64,000 nt of DNA, from contig NZ_VTUZ01000003.1 in assembly GCF_008369935.1 (NCBI RefSeq), positions 248,001 through 312,000 on the forward strand, given 5' to 3'. Both the position numbers and the translations under genes were made by a program. The stretch comes from Paraburkholderia panacisoli. GTDB taxonomy: Bacteria; Pseudomonadota; Gammaproteobacteria; Burkholderiales; Burkholderiaceae. The notes beneath the pieces were generated by a model. That model ran no database searches. It had not been told where the DNA came from and saw only the letters and a list, made by a program, of their open reading frames with translations. Every line of letters begins with the position of its first letter. Positions within the stretch are counted from its first letter, which is position 1. Shown in pieces: positions 36,783 to 45,158 of this stretch.

Positions 36783-36798
36783 TTGTTTGCGCAATCAG
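36783..36798. promoter_or_regulatory. LacI-type operator 3, next to lacI-family gene start
   Basis: TTGTTTGCGCAATCAG keeps the right half (GCGCAATCA) of operators 1 and 2 and part of the left half. It overlaps the leader of the regulator gene, which suggests autoregulation. Confidence 0.65.
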
Positions 36799-36807
36799 GA
36801 GCATGCA

Positions 36808-37851
36808 ATGGATGAACCCTTCGCCCGAAAATCCCAACCATCGCGCGGGGAGGCGAGTGACAGCGTCACGCTGATCGACGTCGCGCGGGTGGCTGGCGTT
36901 GCACCCATGACAGTCTCGCGAGCGCTTCACAGGCCGGAACTCGTGCGCAGTGAAACGCAAAAGAAGGTGCTTGAGGCCGTACGCTTGACGGGATACGTAC
37001 CGAACATGCTCGCCGGGGGACTCGCGAGCAGCCGGAGTCGGCTGGTTGCGGTCCTGTTACCGACGATCGCAAGTTCGATCTTCGCGGACACCGTGCAGGC
37101 TTTGATGGACGGCCTCACGGAATCGGGATACCAGACCCTGTTGGGGCTGACCGGTTATTCGACCGCGAGGGAGGAGGAACTCGTCGAGGCGATTCTCGGA
37201 AGGCGGCCCGACGGCATCGTCCTCGCGGGCACGACGCACACGGACGCGACGATCCAGCGGCTGATGCGGGCGAAGATCCCGGTCGTTGAAATATGGGACC
37301 TCACCGATAAGCCAATCGATATGCTCGTGGGTTTCTCGCACGAGGAGGTTGGCGCTTCGGTCGCGCGGCACCTGCTGGAAAAAGGCTATCGGCGGTTTGG
37401 CGTGGTTTCCGTCAATGATCCACGCGGGTTACGGCGTAGTGAGAGCTTCATCAACGAACTGGCGAGGCATGACGTGTGCGACGTTCGGTTCGAGGTGCTG
37501 CCTGCACCGGCCACCTTGCAGGGCGGTCGTGAAGGGGTAAGCCGCATGCTCGTGTCGAATTCACCGGAAGTCGTATTTTGTAGTTCCGATACGCTCGCGC
37601 AAGGCGTCCTTGCCGAAGCCGCAAGCCGGCGGCTCTCCGTTCCGCACGATCTCGCGGTGATGGGATTCGGCGATCTGAGCACTGCGGCACATGTGTACCC
37701 GGCCCTGTCGACGGTCAGAGTGGATGGCGCTTCCATTGGCAAGCAGGCGGCTCAGGCACTGCTGCGACGTTTGGAGGGCCAGCCGGGCGAGCAGGTCGCG
37801 AGCTTTCGTATCGACACTGGCTTCGCCATCGTTGACCGGGATAGCGCGTAA
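36808..37851 (+). CDS. LacI-family transcriptional regulator of the galactarate-type genes
   Basis: 347 residues. N-terminal helix-turn-helix with hinge helix: VTLIDVARVAGVAPMTVSRA, then GYVPNMLAGGLAS (the minor-groove hinge). The periplasmic-binding-like sugar domain follows, beginning RLVAVLLPTIASSIFADTV. It resembles the GntR/gluconate subgroup. AGGAG precedes ATG 36808. It lies divergent from the transporter and dehydratase genes across three sites with a GCGCAATCA core, so it is their likely repressor, with a sugar acid as inducer. Confidence 0.92.
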   Translation: MDEPFARKSQPSRGEASDSVTLIDVARVAGVAPMTVSRALHRPELVRSETQKKVLEAVRLTGYVPNMLAGGLASSRSRLVAVLLPTIASSIFADTVQALMDGLTESGYQTLLGLTGYSTAREEELVEAILGRRPDGIVLAGTTHTDATIQRLMRAKIPVVEIWDLTDKPIDMLVGFSHEEVGASVARHLLEKGYRRFGVVSVNDPRGLRRSESFINELARHDVCDVRFEVLPAPATLQGGREGVSRMLVSNSPEVVFCSSDTLAQGVLAEAASRRLSVPHDLAVMGFGDLSTAAHVYPALSTVRVDGASIGKQAAQALLRRLEGQPGEQVASFRIDTGFAIVDRDSA

Positions 37852-37877
37852 CCCGCAAGCGGGACCAAAGCCACCTG

Positions 37878-38840
37878 CTAGCCGCCGCTCAAAGTGGGGA
37901 GGAGAATCCTGTAGATGTGGATAAACGCCGGCCCCAGCAGGACGGTGAGAAGGGCAGGAAAGATGCAGAAAATGAGCGGAAACAGCAGTTTCAGCGCGAT
38001 CTTCGATGCCTGCTCTTCGGCGCGCATCCGGCGGCGTGTGCGCAGCGTGTCCGACAGCACGCGCAACGAGGAGCCGATGCTGGTGCCGAAACGTTCGGCC
38101 TGAACCAGCATTGTGCAAAAGGAATCGACATCTTCGACACCGGTGCGCAAAGAGAGATTACGTAGCGCTTTTTCTTTGGTAAACCCGGAGCGCATTTCGA
38201 GCAGCATCAGTTGAAGTTCGCTGGCGACCACTGGGCTGCGCAGTTCGATTTCTGCCGCTACTTTCACTAACGCCGCGTCGAGGCTGAGGCCCGCTTCGAC
38301 ACAGACGGTCAGCAGGTCGAGCGCGTCGGGAAAATCTTCGAAAATCGCCCGCTTGCGCCACGCAATGCGGCGCGTCAGCACGAAATTCGGTAGGTAGTAA
38401 CCGATCCCGCCGAGCAGGGCGAGCAGAGCCATCGACATGTACTTCTGCGCCGCGAGCGGCGTGTTGGCCAGCCACGCAAGGGCAATCAGCGGCAGCGCGA
38501 GCGCAAGCAGGGTTTTCGCGGTGAAATAGAGTGCGGCGGCCCCCTGCGTGCGCCAACCTGCATTCATCATTTGCACGCGCAGTGCGGAGTTTTCCCAGCC
38601 CTCGACCGGGATCGACAGTTTCGAAATCGGCTGTGAAATCTCAGCGAGCTTTTCGAGCCATGCTGACCCTGTCGGCATGCTGCCGGGTTCGGAGATGGGC
38701 AGATTGGCACCGCCTGCCTGTTCGATACGCCGGCGCATATCGCGCGGCGAGAATAGCAACATTGCGGCGAATACCGCGCCGAACACCACGGCGAAAAGGC
38801 CGACCAGCAACAGCATATGCATCGAGTCAAGCGTTTGCAT
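37878..38840 (-). CDS. tadC: Tad pilus inner-membrane protein TadC (T2SS F family)
   Basis: 320 residues with an N-terminal helix (LLLVGLFAVVFGAVFAAML), a paired helix region near residues 105-150, and a C-terminal helix around LLFPLIFCIFPALLTVLL. The cytoplasmic T2SF domain has FPDALDLLTVCVEAGLSLD and the later LVQAERFGTSIGSSLRVLSD. With TadB it forms the inner-membrane platform for Flp pilus assembly. It is the last gene of the minus-strand Tad operon, 48 bases after tadB. Confidence 0.9.
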   Translation of the reverse strand: MQTLDSMHMLLLVGLFAVVFGAVFAAMLLFSPRDMRRRIEQAGGANLPISEPGSMPTGSAWLEKLAEISQPISKLSIPVEGWENSALRVQMMNAGWRTQGAAALYFTAKTLLALALPLIALAWLANTPLAAQKYMSMALLALLGGIGYYLPNFVLTRRIAWRKRAIFEDFPDALDLLTVCVEAGLSLDAALVKVAAEIELRSPVVASELQLMLLEMRSGFTKEKALRNLSLRTGVEDVDSFCTMLVQAERFGTSIGSSLRVLSDTLRTRRRMRAEEQASKIALKLLFPLIFCIFPALLTVLLGPAFIHIYRILLPTLSGG

Positions 38841-38888
38841 GACAGCTCCTTAATATCCTGATCTGCGGCGCGTGTGCGGCAAGTCCAA

Positions 38889-39866
38889 TCAGACGCGAAT
38901 CTTCACGATGCGCCGCATCCACAGCACGCCGCATAACATGGAGAAAACCACTGCCTCTACGATCTTGATGCCGGCCGGGTCCTGCCACAGTACGTCAAGG
39001 AAAGTGGGGTTCAGGATCATCATGAACCCCGCGGTGCCGAACGGCAGCAGGCCAAGTATCCACGCCGACAACTTGCCCTCGGCCGACAGCACGCGGATCT
39101 TGTCGAACAGCTTCAGGCGTTCGCGGATCAGCGCTGCAATGCCGTCCAGTATCTCCGCGAGATTGCCGCCCGTCTCCCGCTGGATGAGGACGGCGATCAC
39201 GAAGTAACGCAGATCGCGGATCGGTACGCGCGTTGCGAGATTCATCAAGGCCTCGTTCAGCGAGACACCGTAGTTGATTTCGTCGAACGTGATGCGGAAT
39301 TCACCCCCCATCGGCTCGGCGAACTCGGTGCCGACCATGCCGATTGCGCTAGAGAACGCATGTCCTGCGCGCAGCGCGCGGCTAATCATGTCGGCGACGT
39401 CAGGCAACTGGCGTTCAAGTCGGCGCAGCCGCTGGCTACGCCGCCGGCTCACATGGAGGAACGGCAGCACCGATGTGGACAAGGCGCCGAGTGCGGCGAA
39501 CATCGTCGGTACGGGCGTGAACGTGGCCAGGGCGAGCACGGTTGCAGGCAGAACGAGCGTTGTCCCGATCAACCGCGCAATCGACCACTTGAGGCCGGAT
39601 TGCTGGATCCACAGGTCGAGCGTCTGGATGCGAGGCAGTTGCATCAGCAGCTTGTCGAGCAGTTCTGACTCGCTCAACATGCGCTGCTTCAGGATCGTCA
39701 AGCGCTCCTTATGAACCTGGCCTCCGGCGGATAAAGCGCGGATACGCGATTCGATCCGGCGGGCAGCAGGGCCGTGACGATTGTTCCACCACTGGTAGCC
39801 GCCCTCGAGCGCGAGCACGACAGCGAGGAACAGCAAGACGGCGAATGCGTAGAAGATCGGGTTCAT
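38889..39866 (-). CDS. tadB: Tad pilus inner-membrane protein TadB (T2SS F family)
   Basis: 325 residues. N-terminal helix (FYAFAVLLFLAVVLAL), central helices near residues 100-135, and a T2SF domain with QLPDVADMISRALRAGHAF and the later LIQRETGGNLAEILDGIA. It partners TadC as the platform engaged by the TadA ATPase. It follows tadA by 51 bases. Confidence 0.92.
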   Translation of the reverse strand: MNPIFYAFAVLLFLAVVLALEGGYQWWNNRHGPAARRIESRIRALSAGGQVHKERLTILKQRMLSESELLDKLLMQLPRIQTLDLWIQQSGLKWSIARLIGTTLVLPATVLALATFTPVPTMFAALGALSTSVLPFLHVSRRRSQRLRRLERQLPDVADMISRALRAGHAFSSAIGMVGTEFAEPMGGEFRITFDEINYGVSLNEALMNLATRVPIRDLRYFVIAVLIQRETGGNLAEILDGIAALIRERLKLFDKIRVLSAEGKLSAWILGLLPFGTAGFMMILNPTFLDVLWQDPAGIKIVEAVVFSMLCGVLWMRRIVKIRV

Positions 39867-39917
39867 GCAGGTCTCCTGAGACCGCTGCGAGTCGATAAGC
39901 GGATCGGGTCAGCCGGA

Positions 39918-41285
39918 TCACGTGGTTTCGAAGTGCCGTCCCGGGTCGTAGGTCTGGTCGGGCAACGCGACGCCGAATGCCTGCAAGCGCTCAGCGAATT
40001 TGGGCCGCACGCCGGTCGCGCAAAACCGCCCGCGCACGATGCCGTTCTCATCGATACCGGTTCGCTTGAACGTGAAGATTTCCTGCATGTTGACGATGTC
40101 TCCCTCCATGCCCGTGATCTCCTGGATGCTGACGATCTTGCGTCGGCCGTCAGTCAGCCGGGCTGCCTGGACCACGACCGAGATGGCCGATGAAATCTGC
40201 TGTCGCATGGTCTTGGTCGGCAGCGACAGGCCCCCGAGGTTGATCATGTTTTCGAGGCGGGTCAGCGCATCGCGCGGGGTATTCGCGTGGATGGTGGCGA
40301 GCGATCCTTCGTGACCGGTGTTCATCGCGTTGAGCATGTCGAGCGCCTCGGCTCCGCGCACCTCACCGAGGATGATGCGATCAGGTCGCATCCGCAGGGC
40401 GTTGCGCACCAGCGTGCGCTGCGTGATCTCGCCACGCCCTTCGATGTTCGGCGGCCGCGTTTCGAGCCGCAGCACATGCTGCTGCCGCATTTGCAGTTCC
40501 GCCGCGTCTTCGATGGTCACGATCCGCTCATCGTCCGGAATGAAGCCCGACAGGACGTTGAGCAGCGTCGTCTTGCCGCTGCCGGTCCCCCCCGACACCA
40601 GGATGTTCACCTTCGCGCGCGCCAGTGCATCGAGCACTTCCGCCATCGGCGGCGTGAGGCTCTGCAACTGGATCAGGTCGGAGACTTGCAACGGATTGGC
40701 CGCGAAGCGCCGGATCGAGAGCAGGGGTCCGTCCACTGCGGATGGCGGAATGATTGCATTGACCCGCGAGCCATCTGGAAGACGGGCGTCGACCATCGGG
40801 CTCGATTCATCGATCCGGCGTCCGACGCGCGACACGATCTTCTCGATCACCTTCATGAGGTGTGCGTCATCGTAAAACGTCACGTCGGTCAGTTCGAGCC
40901 GTCCTTTACGTTCAACGTAGGTGTGCTTGTACGTGTTGACGAGAATGTCGGATATCGTCGGATCGCGCAGCAGGCTTTCCAGAGGACCGAACCCGAACAT
41001 CTCGTCGTAGACGTCGATCACCAGCTGCCGGCGTTCGAGATCGTTGGCCGGCGCTTTCTCTTCTTCGAGAATGCGCGTAATGAGCGCACCGATTTCGTGG
41101 CGGACCTGTTCCGGCGGCATTCGCACCAGACGTTCCAGTTCGACTCGCTCGAGCACGAACTGATGGATTTCCCGTTTCAGCTTCTGGTAAGCAGCCCGCG
41201 CCATGTGGTTCGGCGAATGCTGTCCGCTTTCGCGCTCGCCAAATGGTTGCACGCGTTGAGAGGAAATTTGTTCACGCAGCGACAT
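39918..41285 (-). CDS. tadA: Tad pilus assembly ATPase TadA/CpaF
   Basis: 455 residues of the secretion ATPase superfamily. Walker [21 protein letters not shown], Walker B and Asp box around [13 protein letters not shown], and the His box [20 protein letters not shown] are complete. It powers Flp pilus extension and retraction at the inner membrane. The N-terminal domain (residues 30-130) is the usual CpaF type. Start ATG 41285 gives [10 protein letters not shown]. Confidence 0.95.
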   Translation of the reverse strand: MSLREQISSQRVQPFGERESGQHSPNHMARAAYQKLKREIHQFVLERVELERLVRMPPEQVRHEIGALITRILEEEKAPANDLERRQLVIDVYDEMFGFGPLESLLRDPTISDILVNTYKHTYVERKGRLELTDVTFYDDAHLMKVIEKIVSRVGRRIDESSPMVDARLPDGSRVNAIIPPSAVDGPLLSIRRFAANPLQVSDLIQLQSLTPPMAEVLDALARAKVNILVSGGTGSGKTTLLNVLSGFIPDDERIVTIEDAAELQMRQQHVLRLETRPPNIEGRGEITQRTLVRNALRMRPDRIILGEVRGAEALDMLNAMNTGHEGSLATIHANTPRDALTRLENMINLGGLSLPTKTMRQQISSAISVVVQAARLTDGRRKIVSIQEITGMEGDIVNMQEIFTFKRTGIDENGIVRGRFCATGVRPKFAERLQAFGVALPDQTYDPGRHFETT

Positions 41286-41304
41286 GATGGTCTCCTGTGG
41301 TGTA

Positions 41305-42513
41305 TTACATAGCCTTGAGCTTCGGTGCCGGGCTGCGTCCGAAGAATCGGCTGAGCCGCGGCTCGGCCTTTACGCGCACTTCCTCGGACCCCGCGGAAAG
41401 GCTGACTATGTTGCTCGCGAGCGCAAGCAGACTGCGCGACACGGCGCTATTGCGGCTCAGCTTGGCTACCGGCACGCCGTGATTCACTGATTCCGACACG
41501 GTCTCGGTGTCTTCCGGGATGACCTGATAGGGACGCATGCCGAGAACTTCCTCCAGCGCGGCCCGTGCGCGTTCCCCAACGCGCGTGTACCGGTTCAGAA
41601 GCAGCCGGGTCCGGTCAGGCGGATAAGCAAGCGACGCCAGGATCTCCTGCAGACGCCGGCCCGCGCGTACATGCGGCATGCTCGCCTGCAAGACGAGATG
41701 GATCTGGTTGCTGCGATCAAGCGCCAGTATGGAGAGCGGATTGAGCGATTGTCCGAGATCGAAGATCACCAGGTCGTAGCGCGGAACGGCGACGCCCAGA
41801 ATCCATTCGAGCCTTTCTTCCTTGATCTCCGAAGCCTTGATGGGGTCGCCGGCGCCGGCGAGTATGTGGAACGTGTCGCTCACGTGGACGAGGCAGGCGT
41901 CGAAAAAAGCCGCGTCCATCCGCTCTACCTGCGCGCACACCTGCGGCAACGTCGAGGGGGGTCTTTCGTCGGTGATAAGAAAGGCGGCATCCCCATAAAG
42001 CTGGTTGAGATCGATCAGCAGCACACGTTTTTGCTGGCTATCCGCAATCGCGTGCGCCACGTTGCTGGCGATGAAGCTGGTCCCCGCTCCGCCCTTGCAG
42101 GACAGGAACGAAACGATCTGCGTTTCGTGCGTGCCACTCAGTGCCACCTGACTCTCGATGCGCGACAGCGCTTCACCGAGCGAAGCCTTGTTGAGCGGCC
42201 AGCCGAGCACGTCGCGAAAGCCGGCGCGCATGGCTTCGATCAGCGTCTGCGGCGACGCATCGGGAATCAGCAGGATGGATGTGACCTGAGGGCGCCGGTT
42301 GCACAGCTTGCCGACGACCGGAAGCTCGGCGGTTTCGAGCGACGATGCGTCGACGATCAGCACGTCGAAGGCGTCCAGACTGTCGCCGCGTTCTACGAGC
42401 GAGGACGGTCTGCCGGCCACGCGGGTCGTGCGATAGTTGCCGCATTCGCCGATCAGACTCACGATTTGGGCCAATCGCGTGGCGTTTTCCGAAGCGATGA
42501 GAATGTTGATCAT
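41305..42513 (-). CDS. tadZ: TadZ/CpaE ParA-like localisation ATPase
   Basis: 402 residues. An N-terminal receiver-like domain (INILIASENATRLAQIVSLI, with Asp in DVLIVDASS) is followed by a MinD/ParA-like domain with a deviant Walker A region SFLSCKGGAGTSFIASNVAH and LLIDLNQLYGD. TadZ proteins place the Tad machine at the cell pole. The ATG at 42513 fits the family start MINILIAS. It follows the TadE-like gene by 26 bases. Confidence 0.9.
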   Translation of the reverse strand: MINILIASENATRLAQIVSLIGECGNYRTTRVAGRPSSLVERGDSLDAFDVLIVDASSLETAELPVVGKLCNRRPQVTSILLIPDASPQTLIEAMRAGFRDVLGWPLNKASLGEALSRIESQVALSGTHETQIVSFLSCKGGAGTSFIASNVAHAIADSQQKRVLLIDLNQLYGDAAFLITDERPPSTLPQVCAQVERMDAAFFDACLVHVSDTFHILAGAGDPIKASEIKEERLEWILGVAVPRYDLVIFDLGQSLNPLSILALDRSNQIHLVLQASMPHVRAGRRLQEILASLAYPPDRTRLLLNRYTRVGERARAALEEVLGMRPYQVIPEDTETVSESVNHGVPVAKLSRNSAVSRSLLALASNIVSLSAGSEEVRVKAEPRLSRFFGRSPAPKLKAM

Positions 42514-42539
42514 GGTCGTGGCTGCCTGGGTATGTTGTG

Positions 42540-43004
42540 TTATTGACAGACGGTGCCGCCCGTCGACGTCGCGAGACTTTCGCGCGGAAGGGTGGTCGTG
42601 AGCGGTGGCATCTTGAGGGTGAGGGGCACGAACGGAATCATGGTTTTCACACTGAGGTTGGTCACGCTGACCGTGACTAACGTGCACGTGCTGCGTGCAG
42701 TGGCGGCGTCGGAATCGCAACCGGACGGTGTGTACGTGACGCTCACGTTGGACGCGGCGAGCAGAGGCAGCAGGCCTGTTATCCTGCTTTTGATGACCGC
42801 AGCACCGGCATCGCAGACCGTGGCGGTACGTGCGCCGAGGCGCACGGCTTCACTCGCGGTGTTCCAGTAGAAGAGCACACGGCCCATTTCGCAAATGCCG
42901 ATCAGCAAGGTGCACAAGATGCCTGCGACCAGCGCGAACTCGACGGCGGCCGCACCGCGTTGTGCGCGCAGCCGCAGTGGCCGGGAAACAGGGCTCCGGT
43001 TCAT
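42540..43004 (-). CDS. TadE-like pseudopilin (second copy)
   Basis: 154 residues. The prepilin processing region QRGAAAVEFALVAGILCTLL has Gly before AAAVEF (the G/xxxxEF pattern cut by TadV) and a single hydrophobic helix. The periplasmic part has several Cys. TadE/TadF pseudopilins are minor pilus components. The ATG overlaps the end of the upstream TadE-like gene (ATGA). Confidence 0.88.
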   Translation of the reverse strand: MNRSPVSRPLRLRAQRGAAAVEFALVAGILCTLLIGICEMGRVLFYWNTASEAVRLGARTATVCDAGAAVIKSRITGLLPLLAASNVSVTYTPSGCDSDAATARSTCTLVTVSVTNLSVKTMIPFVPLTLKMPPLTTTLPRESLATSTGGTVCQ

Positions 43005-43540
43005 GACACTTGCCTCATCACGGTGACGATGTTGCCGAATGTCAGTTGCGACAGATTGAAGTAGTTCAAGATCGGGGAGTACGGATACCCCTTGATCTTG
43101 ACTTCGACGAGGTTGATGCTGCCGGCTGCGTTTGAAGGGCCGGTTCCGTTGTTGTTGTCGTAGGTCGGGACGTTGGCGAACTGCACCGGATCGGAGGCAT
43201 CCGCGCAATTGGTCGTGTGCGCGCTGTCGCACACGACCACCATCGAGGTCGTCAAACCTGTTACGAGCTCCGTTCCGCTTCCCGGCGCCGCGCAGGTCGT
43301 GCTGCCGTAGACGACGAGACACTGGGCCTGCGCGAGCGGGTAGGCGCTATCGGTCGGCAGGTAGGTGGACAGATAGCGAGCGGCATCGCGTGTCGCTTTC
43401 GTGAGCGCTTCGTACTGGTAGATTGCGTGGCCGAATTCGGCCACGCCGGCGACGAGCGTCACGAGCGGAATCAGCACGATGGCGAATTCCACCGCGGCGA
43501 CACCGCGCATGCGTGCTGGACGGGTAGAGCGTTTGTTCAT
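43001..43540 (-). CDS. tadE: TadE-like pseudopilin (first copy)
   Basis: 179 residues. Processing region MRGVAAVEFAIVLIPLVTLV again shows G/xxxxEF followed by one helix. The rest is a periplasmic domain with Cys pairs, including LAQAQCLVVYGSTTCA. It likely pairs with the next TadE-like protein as TadE/TadF in pilus assembly. It starts nine bases after tadG stops. Confidence 0.9.
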   Translation of the reverse strand: MNKRSTRPARMRGVAAVEFAIVLIPLVTLVAGVAEFGHAIYQYEALTKATRDAARYLSTYLPTDSAYPLAQAQCLVVYGSTTCAAPGSGTELVTGLTTSMVVVCDSAHTTNCADASDPVQFANVPTYDNNNGTGPSNAAGSINLVEVKIKGYPYSPILNYFNLSQLTFGNIVTVMRQVS

Positions 43541-43549
43541 GACAGTCCC

Positions 43550-44803
43550 CTATTGCAGCAATACTGGTACTTGCGGGCCGACCGAGCTGCCTGAACCCGG
43601 CACACCCTGCGTCGCACACGGGCTTCCCGGCGCTGACGACGAACCGCGGTACTCCAGATGGACCGGGCCCGGATTGCCGCCGGAGTCCATCGGGTCGAGC
43701 ATCAGCACACAATCCCAGGAAATGACCGGAGCCTGGTGGCTTTTGTCCAGCACCCCGCAGTCCAGTTCGGGCGCAAGCGCGAGACGCCGGTCGGCACCGA
43801 GCGGGTAGTTGCTGGCGCTGTAGGTTCCTTTGGTGTTGCTGCCGGACAGCGTGTCGCCCTGATAAGGCTGAAACGTTTGGCGCTTGCTGACGAAGTTGCT
43901 ATATGCGCCGGTCTGCGTGGGCCACGACGTTGCGGTGTAAGCGTATCCGGTGAAATCAGGCTCGCCGTCGGCAGGTCCCTTGTACGAGGTGCCATAGATG
44001 CCGAACCGCGTATTCCAGGCACCTGAATCGGCGACCATGTTGCCGGTCGAACCGATGTTCGCGCCGACGGCGGGCAGGGCGCAATAATTCCCGGTCAATT
44101 GATTCTTGATCGAATTGGCGCTGTTGCTGCCGTCGAGGGCGGCCCATCCAAAGTTGCCGGAACCGTATGCCGGAGAGGCGCCGGTTTTCGACGCGATCCA
44201 CTGCCCGACCGTATACGTTTCACCTGCTGTCGGCGGAGTGGTCTCCGTTCCTGCCTTGCAGATGAACGCCGGAATCGCGCAGGTGGTTTGCGCGGCACCA
44301 ACGGTTGCGACTGCCGTGGCCGAAACGGTTGCATTCGCTACGCTCGTGCCGCTGAATGCGCCAAGGACCTGTATGAACCAGTTCGCAATGTTCGCCTTGG
44401 ATGTCGTGCATTTTGCGTACTTGATGTTTGCCGGAGTGCCGACGGAGCTCTTCGGCAGGAAGGGGTTGCTCAGCGAATCGCTGAACAACACGCTGCTGTC
44501 GGTTGTCATCTGCACGGCGCCGCTCTGGAACAGCGCGTAGTTGAGGTGGCCAGCAGTGATGCCGGCCGCCTCGGAGACAGACAGATTGACCGTTGCACCG
44601 GTGAGATCGCGTGCGGCGGCCAGCGCGCAGGCATCGGCGCTGTTCTGCAACTCGCTTCTGGTCACGTACAGCTTGCCGAGATCGAGCGCGAGGCCGACGA
44701 AGCCGATCAGCGCCACGAGCGACAACGCGACGATGATGGACACCGCGCCGCGCTCGCCTCGACGAACTGCACCGCACCTGCCTGACTGATTAGCGCTACG
44801 CAT
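43550..44803 (-). CDS. tadG: TadG-like pilus assembly protein
   Basis: 417 residues. One N-terminal helix (AVSIIVALSLVALIGFVGLALDL) follows RGERG and is followed by LGKLYVTRSELQNSADACAL, the hallmark of TadG. The large C-terminal part is periplasmic, rich in Ser/Thr/Gly/Asn. TadG is thought to link the inner-membrane machine to the outer parts. ATG 44803 has GGGGG upstream. Confidence 0.88.
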   Translation of the reverse strand: MRSANQSGRCGAVRRGERGAVSIIVALSLVALIGFVGLALDLGKLYVTRSELQNSADACALAAARDLTGATVNLSVSEAAGITAGHLNYALFQSGAVQMTTDSSVLFSDSLSNPFLPKSSVGTPANIKYAKCTTSKANIANWFIQVLGAFSGTSVANATVSATAVATVGAAQTTCAIPAFICKAGTETTPPTAGETYTVGQWIASKTGASPAYGSGNFGWAALDGSNSANSIKNQLTGNYCALPAVGANIGSTGNMVADSGAWNTRFGIYGTSYKGPADGEPDFTGYAYTATSWPTQTGAYSNFVSKRQTFQPYQGDTLSGSNTKGTYSASNYPLGADRRLALAPELDCGVLDKSHQAPVISWDCVLMLDPMDSGGNPGPVHLEYRGSSSAPGSPCATQGVPGSGSSVGPQVPVLLQ

Positions 44804-44825
44804 GACGCCCCCGTGCAGAGTGTTC

Positions 44826-45137
44826 TTACTGACCGCTGGCCCCGCCGCCCCCGCTTCCGATGCCGATGACAAACGCGTTCGGCGACGGTGCGGGTTGCTG
44901 AAATGACTTGTCGTAGGTCTCCATTGCCGAAACGGCGGACCTGCCGTCGATGCCCCGAGCCGACTGCGCATGTTCTGCCGCATGTGGATCGATGATCTGC
45001 GCCTGGGTGACGGTTTTGAGCGCCTCGCCAAAATGCGCGTCCCAGATCGGCGTGCTGGACATGCAACCGCCCAGCGCTGCACAGACCGGCACGATGAGCG
45101 CAGCCCAGCGTGCGAAAGCAAAGTGTTCGTGTTTCAT
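44826..45137 (-). CDS. Small lipoprotein of the Tad locus
   Basis: 103 residues with a lipoprotein signal; lipobox ALGGC at residues 21-25. The mature part (MSSTPIWDAHFGEALKTVTQ, then IDGRSAVSAMETYDKSF) ends in a Gly-rich tail. It sits between tadG and the secretin gene and may be a pilotin-like or TadD/RcpB-type helper, although I recognise no defined domain. Confidence 0.75.
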   Translation of the reverse strand: MKHEHFAFARWAALIVPVCAALGGCMSSTPIWDAHFGEALKTVTQAQIIDPHAAEHAQSARGIDGRSAVSAMETYDKSFQQPAPSPNAFVIGIGSGGGGASGQ

Positions 45138-45158
45138 GAGATTCCCCTTGGCATCACA

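Noticed and set aside
37852..37863. CCCGC-AA-GCGGG hairpin as a terminator between lacI-family gene and tadC
   Set aside because: Short stem and no T-run on either strand; not strong enough to call.
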